Part shown: piece by piece, positions 18,501 through 25,459 of the stretch
Position numbering within the stretch: the stretch's first letter is position 1
Layout of the letters: every line of letters starts with the position of its first letter
Source of the DNA: Bacteroidaceae bacterium
GTDB taxonomy: Bacteria > Bacteroidota > Bacteroidia > Bacteroidales > Bacteroidaceae
DNA length: 64,000 nucleotides
Assembly (NCBI GenBank): GCA_017647225.1
Contig: JAGCLA010000051.1
Location: forward strand, 1-64,000
Direction: 5' to 3'
Made by a program: the position numbers and the translations under genes
The notes under the pieces: generated by a model
Told to the model about the DNA's origin: nothing
Databases searched by the model: none
The model's input: only the letters and a program-made list of their open reading frames with translations

Positions 18501-21500
18501 ATATGGAGTGATAGACATAAGTACGCTTATCAACTATCTAAGGACGGGTATCTAACTGCGGAACATTCAGGTCAGCAAGATAGAGGTATCTTGGATCATT
18601 ACACGGCACAATTTAAGTGCACACCACATAAATTAAATTTACTTCAGTGTTCAACAACTATGGAAATGGGTGTTGATATAGGTGATATTGATACTGTTCT
18701 TATGACCAGTGTACCTCCTACTAGTGCAAATTATCTTCAGCGTGCTGGTCGAGCAGGAAGACGTGGACAAAGTAAGGCTATCGCAATTTCTCTTTGTCCT
18801 CACACATCTATCGGTCTTCAAGCATTCCGCAATCCGATGAGGAATCTTATCAGCAGAAATCCTGCGATAAAGCCAGTTGAAAGTGCGATTATCGTACAAA
18901 GACATCTGAATTCATTCCTAATACGTGAGTATGTAACTGCAAACGATGTAGCATTCAATAAAGTTCATGAATGGTTGTATAAGAATGGCTTTTATAATGA
19001 ATTTAAGGATTGGATTGATGCCAGAAGAAATGATGTTAATATCAAAGATAAATTCACTAGAGTATTTGGAAATGTAAATATTTCCAATGCTATTTCTTCT
19101 GCTATAACCGCACTAGATACAATAGCATCAGATTATCAAGAAATCATTGATAATATAGAACGTGAAATCAGTAATTCCCAAGGTAATCAAGCAAAGATCG
19201 ATGCTCTATCTATTCAAGAAACAACACTTGGTAATCAAGAATTGAAGGGATATCTTGCAGAAAAACAATTCCTTCCTAATGCTGATATGCCGACGGGAGT
19301 AGTTGAATTCAATTATATTGATGCATACAACTATAAAACTTTAAAAGGAAAAATTAAAGAGTTAGAGGAGAAGAGAATAGAGCTTCAGAATGCAACATTG
19401 CGAGGTCAAGTTAACAATCTTAAGCATCGGATTCAAGAATTGGAAGAACAGATAGAAGATATTAAGAAAAAAACAGTGACATCTCGCGAAATCAAGGTTG
19501 CTCTTTCAGAGTACGCACCTGGTCAAATGGTTGTTATTAATGAACGAAACTATATTTCTGCTGGTATTGAATGGAAAAATAGTTTTGGTCAGCAACAGCC
19601 ATTGAAATATTTTTATCACTGTCCATCATGCGGTCGTTATGAATACACAGACGACTCAACATTGTCAACATGTGTTTGCGGTTCACTATATCGTAATATT
19701 CTAAATCCTAATAATCGTCAACAGTACTCTATGGCAATTGAACCGATAAGATTTAGAACTGATGTAAATAGAGGTATTAACCGCCAAGAGCATACAGTCA
19801 AGACATTCTATCAAATACAGACTGTACTTACAAATGTTGATTGGAGAAATTGTGTTGCTGGGCCTCAGTGTGATATTGTAGGATCTGACGATGCCCAAGG
19901 TGATATTGTATTCTATAATGTCGGTGCTGGCTCCGGATTCAGTTTGTGTCTTGATTGCGGTAAAATGGAGGTCACAAGATGTCAAAGAACAACAACTAAC
20001 TGGTTGCATAAGGATATTACACAACATGATGTTCCGTGTCCCGTCAACAATCCAAAGAATAATGTACTCCTTTCGGGTAAATTCCCAACCTCTTTTGTTT
20101 CATTAAGGTTCTATAAGGATGCATCACGAACAGAGTATGTAAATGACATCGACTTACTATATTCTCTTGGTGTTATTCTATGTAAATCATTGGTGCAAGT
20201 AATAGGCATTGATGATAATGAGGTTGATTTTGATGTTAGACAAGAGGGAAATTATTCATCTATTTATATCTATGATACCTCAAAAGGCGGTTGTGGCTAT
20301 TCAACCGAGTTGCTTGATAGTAGTATTCTTAATAAGACTTTCGACCTTGCAAAAGGTTTGCTTAGCTCATATACTTGCCATTGCGAGAATCAGGTTAACG
20401 GAGCTTGTGTAAGATGTCTTGTAGATAGGAACTCACAACGTTATGAGAAGAACCTCTCTAAATATAAGTTATTAGCGTGGTTTACAGGACAGACAATGTC
20501 AACGGCAGCCTCTAGCTCTGGCGCGATAGCTGTACCTATGCCGCTAAAACTTCTTGCGACTAACTTGTATTCTCGAGCGTCAAAACATGATTTCACATTC
20601 TGCGCAGATGCAAACAATATGAACGTTTTGGATTGGTCTAGCAAAGATGGTGCAATGGGAAGAATTATTCACGAGTGTATCAATAGAGGAAAGAATGTTA
20701 CGATTTTGGTATCAAATGTCCCTAATGCACAAAAAGGGGCAAAGTTAAGTGACATCATTCCATTCATAGATTTCCCATCTAAATTTCCTAATTGTATAGT
20801 AAAGGCAGTTGAGAGTTTGGAGACTTCGCCGTCTGTATATTCTGCGCTGATCATAAACAACAAAGAACATTACTTCACAGAAACAGAAGGTGTTCTTGAA
20901 TTTAATGAATACTGGGGAGACAAATGTACTCACTTATTTGAGGATAATAACATTCCATTATTTATGGATGGAATATTCCCTACATTTGATGATGTGATAG
21001 CCTTGACGCAACCAAATGAAATAACGCGTTCAGCCACATTAAAAAATCTAGGTAATGTAAGGCTTAACGAATTATATTCTATTATTAAGGGTTCATTATT
21101 TCATGGTAATGACGAACAAGATGTGTCAAGAATCTTGCATGGAAAGAAAGTGAATATAACTTTCAGCGACTCGTATGTTAATAGTGCTCTTGCAGCTCTA
21201 ATTCTAGTTAATCTTATAAAAGAGGTTAAAGAAACATACGACTTTGAAATCAATGAAGTTAATCTTCAGATTCAAGGCCCAAAGAGAAATTGTTATAATG
21301 ATAAATGGAGTAATTACACTTGGCTTTCTTGGTCGTTCCCTAACTCTAATGAGGCTGACAAATATCTTAGAGAGGTGTTTGAGGAGTACTTGGATATTAC
21401 ACCAAACTTTTCTCCAATTATCCCGGATCATTTTAGGTGGTTACGTTTCCAGCCGTTGGGCGAAAATAAATACATAGAGATTCGCCCTGATCATGGTATA

Positions 21501-21617
21501 CTTGGTGGATGGCAATCAAAGCAGGTATATGGTGATCTATATTACATAACAGAGTATAGCGAAATTGAATGTAAGGACAACATCTCAATTGTGTATTACC
21601 TTCTCATAAAAAAGTAG
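15567..21617 (+). CDS. druE: DruE-like giant helicase with DUF1998 (Druantia type III-like)
   Basis: The 2016-aa protein has a DEAD/DEAH helicase core: Walker A SGTGSGKTE (about 108-116), DEAH box VIDEAHTY (about 246-253), motif III TSATIGD (about 290), and in the second RecA domain TTMEMGVDIGDID and QRAGRAGRRG (about 1030-1070). Zinc-binding clusters lie at about 425-475 (CPHCGAQ, CRDCKEF) and about 1350 (CPSCGRY). A DUF1998-like region with GGCGYSTEL and the CHCENQVNGACVRCLVD cysteines is at about 1575-1620, and an additional 350-residue tail is unassigned. Length and architecture match DruE of Druantia; alternatives are other MrfA-like DUF1998 helicases. It is followed by a strong terminator. 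Confidence 0.8.
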   Translation: MNFKSLYAETKENIELALLSLWAPANHRMRKVMTDLIRREPLFAEPVFQSMFPWKDTTDPNWRNYIAPEVVQIQEKKAVKNGYVYTPFEHQTKSWKQLKDGNSIVVTSGTGSGKTECFMLPILSDIYSRRNSNNGNDPVEAIFLYPLNALMQDQKDRLGSDCQELGLKFAVYNSSLKESKAVGSVNPNYPNAEVRTRTSVRTMQNNGSPSCPQILLTNPSMLEYMLVRNSDQPIFERSKGKLKWIVIDEAHTYTGSAAIELAYLIKRVLSAFNVNRSDVQFVCTSATIGDPNKPHELLDFIETITGEIPSGCNQRLVHVDGNRIVPPMQTSDVQIALKNVGLSSISPTNVLKLRDDINKQPLSLSTIWATLSNQSYSVESCLDLLDKLCNIKIDNNYLLMAKGHFFMRTINGLYACVNECCSAYKLGEGSGFGYLTTEKGASRCPHCGAQLLEVVQCRDCKEFMIVCEENDKHEVRPTYVLSEQINIDDEDDGDNDDNDTDGGILTDEGWQKLYLANFGNGRVYTKPHPNYEESKISISWDGTSLLASESVNSNWFRLANNEKLYCPNCVSGSGEEGANFRNFRLSSNWVNGVIAPALLQEGRDDNNYWGKYIAFTDSRQGTAINAKRFNIDSERSYSRSRVVDQLSDPSNHPQIKGLIKNGVCGDTLKQIVALLNLDNQLPLFNLKSFADCIFSQHIFDHVDYDASKHSTSGRHTKDEEAYKNALLRSNIGRRPMHLASLESLGLITMSYPSIENAQLTNNWSNAGFTQEEYQAFLKICVDFHIRMGNHIQCYYPNEIQYIRESNRSTPYDPADWPKVHIENAQPKITQNRLILLLCAALGIHDIASLAQNEHKINNLMNDAWIYLSTHTLNKVDTNDAYYNEIDDQGNHKFYGWYYIDLSLNSDKCNIKAAHTLHVCPFNYNLLDTTFRGYSPAIRGTVCAENFNRFKLSADSKVSMPIYRSKDFEDKKAELISKGIWSDRHKYAYQLSKDGYLTAEHSGQQDRGILDHYTAQFKCTPHKLNLLQCSTTMEMGVDIGDIDTVLMTSVPPTSANYLQRAGRAGRRGQSKAIAISLCPHTSIGLQAFRNPMRNLISRNPAIKPVESAIIVQRHLNSFLIREYVTANDVAFNKVHEWLYKNGFYNEFKDWIDARRNDVNIKDKFTRVFGNVNISNAISSAITALDTIASDYQEIIDNIEREISNSQGNQAKIDALSIQETTLGNQELKGYLAEKQFLPNADMPTGVVEFNYIDAYNYKTLKGKIKELEEKRIELQNATLRGQVNNLKHRIQELEEQIEDIKKKTVTSREIKVALSEYAPGQMVVINERNYISAGIEWKNSFGQQQPLKYFYHCPSCGRYEYTDDSTLSTCVCGSLYRNILNPNNRQQYSMAIEPIRFRTDVNRGINRQEHTVKTFYQIQTVLTNVDWRNCVAGPQCDIVGSDDAQGDIVFYNVGAGSGFSLCLDCGKMEVTRCQRTTTNWLHKDITQHDVPCPVNNPKNNVLLSGKFPTSFVSLRFYKDASRTEYVNDIDLLYSLGVILCKSLVQVIGIDDNEVDFDVRQEGNYSSIYIYDTSKGGCGYSTELLDSSILNKTFDLAKGLLSSYTCHCENQVNGACVRCLVDRNSQRYEKNLSKYKLLAWFTGQTMSTAASSSGAIAVPMPLKLLATNLYSRASKHDFTFCADANNMNVLDWSSKDGAMGRIIHECINRGKNVTILVSNVPNAQKGAKLSDIIPFIDFPSKFPNCIVKAVESLETSPSVYSALIINNKEHYFTETEGVLEFNEYWGDKCTHLFEDNNIPLFMDGIFPTFDDVIALTQPNEITRSATLKNLGNVRLNELYSIIKGSLFHGNDEQDVSRILHGKKVNITFSDSYVNSALAALILVNLIKEVKETYDFEINEVNLQIQGPKRNCYNDKWSNYTWLSWSFPNSNEADKYLREVFEEYLDITPNFSPIIPDHFRWLRFQPLGENKYIEIRPDHGILGGWQSKQVYGDLYYITEYSEIECKDNISIVYYLLIKK

Positions 21618-21644
21618 TTAGCGAATGCCAAATATCGAATATGA

Positions 21645-21663
21645 CTAGTTTTAATAAAACTAG
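21645..21663. repeat. inverted repeat after druE
   Basis: CTAGTTTT (21645-21652), loop AAT, AAAACTAG (21656-21663). Perfect 8-bp arms 28 nt after the druE stop; may help protect the 3' end of the mRNA. Confidence 0.5.
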
Positions 21664-21718
21664 CAAAAATTTCAAAGTGGCAAAATGACTCTTTGAAGTA
21701 ATGCCTATTAAGACAACA

Positions 21719-21750
21719 AACTCGTGAGCGAACCTCACGAGTTGTTTTTT
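21719..21750 (+). terminator. intrinsic terminator of druH-druE
   Basis: AACTCGTGAG (21719-21728), loop CGAAC, CTCACGAGTT (21734-21743), then G and six T. Perfect 10-bp stem with a T-run: a strong rho-independent terminator. Confidence 0.85.
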
Positions 21751-21840
21751 ATTATTCACATTCTAAGTGGTAGTCACACTAATCAGTTGGACGGAATAGT
21801 TAATTGGTTGGTCTTACTAACTGACTACTAATCTTATCAA

Positions 21841-21977
21841 GTTGACTACAATTTGTAGTCAACTGCATTCCCCAAAATCAGTTGTATTCAATCTGTATAC
21901 AACTTAACATTCTACAATAGAAAGTGGATATTCACAACCCTCAAAAACCATATCGAACACAAGCAACATGGTTTTTG
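21841..21977. repeat. cluster of three inverted repeats in the druE-22279 gap
   Basis: Three hairpins follow each other: GTTGACTACA/TGTAGTCAAC (21841-21863, 3-nt loop), GTTGTAT/ATACAAC (21881-21903) and CAAAAACCAT/ATGGTTTTTG (21942-21977). The first two share the GTTG...CAAC frame, and unpaired GTTG words recur before them (21785-21810). No open frame of note is present. It could be a small RNA, a recombination site or a regulatory array; nothing decides between them. Confidence 0.45.
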
Positions 21978-22031
21978 GGGCTATGTTATTATTTATTTAA
22001 AATTTAACTCGTATTTTCTATGAAAAATCAC

Positions 22032-22254
22032 TATCTTTGTGTCAGAATTAGGGCGCCGAGCGGCAAAAGCGAGAAGTCGCCATTAGTCACAATTGCAAGG
22101 CTCAATTGATGCCCTTATTTCACCCACAACTTTGTAACTATCTGATTATCAAGGTTGTTTATTTTCTGCATAGGAAAGTAACCCACGATTATCAACAATT
22201 ATAAAATACTACTATTGATTATAAAGGCGTTGATTATCAGCGCCTTTTCTTTTT
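22032..22254 (+). promoter_or_regulatory. structured leader or small RNA before the 22279 gene
   Basis: A -7 box TATCTTTG (22032-22039) is followed by a foldable segment: AGGGC (22050-22054) pairs with GCCCT (22111-22115), with GGCG/CGCC pairing inside. Four copies of the word GATTAT(C/A)A follow (22144-22239). Then comes a terminator hairpin at 22223-22254, only 24 nt before the next ATG. This layout fits an attenuator-type leader or an independent RNA of about 200 nt. Confidence 0.35.
22223..22254 (+). terminator. hairpin with T-run just before the 22279 gene
   Basis: AAAGGCG (22223-22229) pairs with CGCCTTTT (22241-22248), with GAT/ATC pairing inside, followed by TTCTTTTT. It is placed like an attenuator. 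A perfect palindrome, GTCATATGAC (22255-22264), follows, and GTCATATG recurs over the start codon at 22274-22281. Confidence 0.55.
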
Positions 22255-22278
22255 GTCATATGACTAATATAACGTCAT

Positions 22279-22764
22279 ATGGAAAACGAAAAAACAAACG
22301 GATATGTATTCTCTTTTCACAGAGAAAAATACAATTGGGAAGAGATAAAGTCATTCACTCACGAGGAGTGCCTTGAAAGGGAAGAAAATGAAACATTTAC
22401 CGAATGGGAAGAGTTCTATAACTGCGTTGACTGTAGTGATTTTTGCTCCAGTGATATTGAATGTGATTACTACTACAGGTTCTTCCCGTTGGATGGAAGG
22501 GAGTATTATGTATATATGATAGATGGTGAACAGACTTGCACATTGGACAACGGAATGGAATGCTGTGTATGCGATGGTTTTTTCACGATATACGGACCAG
22601 AGGAAGATGACCGCGAACCGTACGACTCGTTGAATGTTCCACTCAACATACTGAAGGAGGTTGTAGAAAAATGTGAAGGTTCAAAAAGAGTCACTCTTGC
22701 TGAGTTTGAGGAGTTGTTTGCAAACGAAGATTTCCCCGCAACGCTTGTAATAAGAGACGAGTAA
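22279..22764 (+). CDS. hypothetical acidic cysteine-containing protein, 161 aa
   Basis: The protein opens MENEKTNGYVFSFHREKYNWEEIKSF and is strongly acidic with aromatic residues (EEFYNCVDCSDFC, ECDYYYRFFPLDGREYYVYM). Cysteines occur in CVDCSDFC and CCVCD groups. No known domain, signal peptide or membrane helix. The very acidic, tyrosine-rich composition resembles small immunity or inhibitor proteins, but that is only an impression. It is preceded by the structured leader and followed by copy 4 of the dyad promoter unit. Confidence 0.65.
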   Translation: MENEKTNGYVFSFHREKYNWEEIKSFTHEECLEREENETFTEWEEFYNCVDCSDFCSSDIECDYYYRFFPLDGREYYVYMIDGEQTCTLDNGMECCVCDGFFTIYGPEEDDREPYDSLNVPLNILKEVVEKCEGSKRVTLAEFEELFANEDFPATLVIRDE

Positions 22765-22829
22765 AGTGACTTATACAGGTATTTTAACCAGGCGTTCTAA
22801 AAAAGCATGCAACTTTTTCACAAAACACT

Positions 22830-22871
22830 CATCTGTGCACTTCCCATGCACAGATGATGTTTTTCTTTGCA
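22830..22871 (+). promoter_or_regulatory. dyad promoter unit, copy 4 (before small ORF and amber NADAR)
   Basis: CATCTGTGCA (22830-22839), 7-nt spacer, TGCACAGATG (22847-22856), then TTTTTCTTTGCA (22860-22871). This is the most perfect dyad of the family. The hairpin could also end transcription of the gene before it, but the T-run is displaced by 3 nt from the stem. Confidence 0.5.
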
Positions 22872-22941
22872 ATACGATTGGTTTTTTGTAACTTGTCGAA
22901 CACATTCGTATTTAGCCTAATCCTTATTATAATATAATGTT

Positions 22942-23103
22942 ATGAGTAATTCTGAAAGAAACAATCTCACTAAAGAGATGGAGAACGCTACCCTGCCATT
23001 GGGTGAGCCGGTATCAAAAGCTGATTTGCTTGAGGCTAATGCAAAGTTCCGTGATGAGATTCTTGCCTTCAAGCCACAGGAGTTGTTGAACGAGTGTAAA
23101 TAA
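22942..23103 (+). CDS. small hypothetical protein, 53 aa
   Basis: The frame reads MSNSERNNLTKEMENATLPL and ends PQELLNECK, with its stop 19 nt before the NADAR start at 23123. It is helical and charged with no membrane segment. Position between a promoter-like unit and an ADP-ribose gene suggests a coupled small regulator or antitoxin, but no family is recognised. No other frame in this stretch looks coding. Confidence 0.5.
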   Translation: MSNSERNNLTKEMENATLPLGEPVSKADLLEANAKFRDEILAFKPQELLNECK

Positions 23104-23122
23104 TTTTAAAAGGGTATATACT

Positions 23123-23767
23123 ATGGCATTTTTTGGAAAGATGAAACACTACTCTATTGAGAGTATGGATGAGTTGTTGGCAAGTGTTGGGCATCTGCGT
23201 CCCTATCTGCGCGTGTATGATGAGAAGGAGAGTATTCTCTTTAACTCCAGAAGCAGGGGCGAGAGCAAGATTCTTAGTAACTTTCATCCAAGCAGTGTTC
23301 CGCTTCCCTGGAGGGGTAAGTTGTTCAACAGCGTCGAGGCTATGATTTTCTATACCTATATTGAGGATAATTGCAAGAACCCCAAATGGGAGGAGAAGAA
23401 ACGCGAGGTTCTTGAACAGATTCTTGCCACCAATCATGGACGTGAGGTGAAGGAGATTAACCGCGAGTCGAAGCTCTACAGCAAGGTGCGTAAGGCTACA
23501 GTGTCCGAGATTGGTGAGGATAATTGGGATTTGTATGCCTGGAAGGTTGCCTGTGATGCCGTTAAGGTAAAGTATGAGCACTGCCCCGAGTTCCGCAGTT
23601 TTGTAGATGCCAACCACGGCAAGTCGTTCATCGAGAACAGTTGGTAGAAGAAGATTCCTAAGGCTGGTGTGTTGAAGGTCACTGATGAGGCAAGTCCTTA
23701 CTTCGGCAAATACATTGGTTGCAACTTCACCGGTGTTGCCATTCAGCGTTGCCTGGAGGATGGCTGA
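23123..23767 (+). pseudogene. NADAR-family gene interrupted by an in-frame TAG
   Basis: The first 174 codons give a clear NADAR protein: KILSNFHPSSVPLPW, then the FNSVEAMIFYTY helix, NWDLYAWKVACDAVKVKYE, and FVDANHGKSFIENSW. A TAG stop stands at 23645-23647. The same frame continues for 39 more codons to TGA at 23765-23767, reading KKIPKAGVLKV and YIGCNFTGVAIQRCLEDG, which is the conserved NADAR end (compare FTGPNLLGRLLMEL in 2495-3106). Alignment with that paralogue (TTWRKKKP versus NSW-stop-KKIP) shows that one residue is replaced by the stop. A single base change from AAG, CAG or TGG would do this. It is either a recent nonsense mutation, a sequencing error, or programmed readthrough. Confidence 0.75.
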
Positions 23768-23804
23768 TTTTTTTATCTTTTCCTAAACACACACAAAAAA
23801 TATT

Positions 23805-23845
23805 ATCTGTGCATTACCTCTGCATAGATGATGCTTTTCTTTGCA
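23805..23845 (+). promoter_or_regulatory. dyad promoter unit, copy 5 (before rmuC)
   Basis: ATCTGTGCA (23805-23813), 7-nt spacer, TGCATAGAT (23821-23829), then CTTTTCTTTGCA up to 23845. One G:T mismatch in the dyad. It lies about 120 nt before the rmuC start. Confidence 0.5.
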
Positions 23846-23963
23846 CCAAGAAACAAAAAAAGATGAGGGGGAGAGAATAAAAACTCAAAGATTTAGCTTG
23901 GATTTTATCGACTTGATATATTTTTACAACTGATTAAAATAACAAATAATCAAAAGGAATACT

Positions 23964-25364
23964 ATGGAAATAATTTTTGCAATCGTTTTGGGAGTGGTAT
24001 TGGGTGCGTTCATTGGCTTTGTAGTGGCACGTGGTAAGAATAAGGAGCAGCAGAACATCACCGACAAGCTACGTTGGCAATTGGAAAACGAAAAGTCCAA
24101 CGCAGAGCTTGTGTCACAGAGTCTGCAACGGCAGATTGCAAACACAAAGAGTGAGGCAAGGGAGCAGATAGAGAGCATAAAGGCAGACTGCGAGAAGCGT
24201 GTTGCAGAGATCAGGAGCGATGCCGAGAAGCAGAGCGCTGATGCTTTGGCAGCACAGGAGAAGAGACACGAGGAGGCCATCAAGGCACAACAGGGGCTCT
24301 TTGACGAGACTATGGCAAAGGTTACTGCACAGGTAAAGAGTGCTACCGATGATATGCTCAAGCAGCGCCAGAAGGAGTTTGCCGAGTCAAGCAACACCAA
24401 TCTGGGGCAGATTGTAAACCCGCTGCGCGAGACAATAGAGAAGATGAAGCAGACCATGAACGACAGCACGCTCAAGCAGACCGAGCTGAGCAGCGAGATG
24501 AAGGTTAACCTTGAGAACATGATGAAGCACAGTGAGGCTGCAAAGCAGAGCGCTGACGAACTTGCGCGTGTGTTCAAGCACAAAAGCAAGGTGCAGGGTG
24601 ACTGGGGCGAGCGTGTACTCGATGAGTTGCTCGCGTCACAGGGCTTGACACAAGGCATTCACTACGACATTCAGGCAACCATTCGTGATGCTGCCGGCAA
24701 CGTGGTGCGAACCGACACAGGTAGCAACTTGCGCCCCGATGTCATCATGCACATTGACAACAACCGCGAAATCATCATCGACTCAAAGGTGTCACTTACA
24801 GCCTTCTGGGACTACATCAATGCCGAGAATGAGGAGGACCGTCAGAAACACCTGAAGGCGCATATCGAAAGCATCCAGAGACATGTGAAGGAACTGTCTA
24901 AGAAGGACTACTCCTCATACATAAAGGCACCCAAGGTGAGAATGGACTATGTGATAATGTTTGTATCACACACCGGTGCCCTGTGGACAGCGCTGAACGC
25001 GCAGCCCGACCTTTGGCGCAAGGCTATGGAAATGAACGTGTTCATTGCCGACGAGCAGACTCTCTTTGCTGCGTTGAGAATGATAAGTCTCACCTGGGCA
25101 CATATTGCACAGGCCGAGAACCACGAAAAAGTATATGAGCTCGCGAACGAAATCCTTGACAGGGTTGGCAAGTTTATGAAGAGCTACGAGAATATCGGCA
25201 AGGCTATTGAGAGTGCCCAGAAGGCATACGAGGATGGAGAGAAGAAACTCACCCCTGGCGGACAAAGTATAATCAATACCTGTGCAAAGCTGGAAAAGCT
25301 CGGTGCAAAGCAGAGTTCAAAGAACCCTATCAGGCAGATTGAATCGGTCACAGGCATCGAGTAA
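23964..25364 (+). CDS. rmuC: DNA recombination protein RmuC family
   Basis: The 466-aa protein has an N-terminal membrane helix (residues 3-22, IIFAIVLGVVLGAFIGFVVA), a long coiled coil (about 25-190), and the RmuC domain (about 200-420) with KSKVQGDWGERVLDELLASQG, LRPDVIMHIDNNREIIIDSKV and YVIMFVSHTGALWTAL. The D-x-K pattern (IDSKVS) resembles a PD-(D/E)XK nuclease core. RmuC proteins limit recombination at inverted repeats and have been linked to DNA processing. Its placement here, inside accessory DNA, behind copy 5 of the dyad unit and followed after 95 nt by the ADP-ribosylglycohydrolase gene, suggests a role in the island rather than housekeeping; that is inference. Confidence 0.9.
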   Translation: MEIIFAIVLGVVLGAFIGFVVARGKNKEQQNITDKLRWQLENEKSNAELVSQSLQRQIANTKSEAREQIESIKADCEKRVAEIRSDAEKQSADALAAQEKRHEEAIKAQQGLFDETMAKVTAQVKSATDDMLKQRQKEFAESSNTNLGQIVNPLRETIEKMKQTMNDSTLKQTELSSEMKVNLENMMKHSEAAKQSADELARVFKHKSKVQGDWGERVLDELLASQGLTQGIHYDIQATIRDAAGNVVRTDTGSNLRPDVIMHIDNNREIIIDSKVSLTAFWDYINAENEEDRQKHLKAHIESIQRHVKELSKKDYSSYIKAPKVRMDYVIMFVSHTGALWTALNAQPDLWRKAMEMNVFIADEQTLFAALRMISLTWAHIAQAENHEKVYELANEILDRVGKFMKSYENIGKAIESAQKAYEDGEKKLTPGGQSIINTCAKLEKLGAKQSSKNPIRQIESVTGIE

Positions 25365-25459
25365 CCTTTGCAGGATATCATGCAAGAGAGAGTACTGGCA
25401 GAATTATGTTCAACAACAAGCCTATGCAGTAACAGGCAAGACAAAATCATTCAATCACA

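Noticed and set aside
12440-21617. DISARM or BREX system
   Set aside because: No methyltransferase, PglZ, phospholipase-D pair or other obligatory partner gene is present; the two-gene layout fits Druantia type III better.
21618-22278. CRISPR array
   Set aside because: The hairpins and GATTATCA words are irregular in spacing and sequence and no cas gene is present.
23924-24658. 244-codon open frame opposite rmuC rich in Ser, Cys and Phe
   Set aside because: Composition is that of a reversed coiled-coil gene; the RmuC reading on the plus strand is certain.
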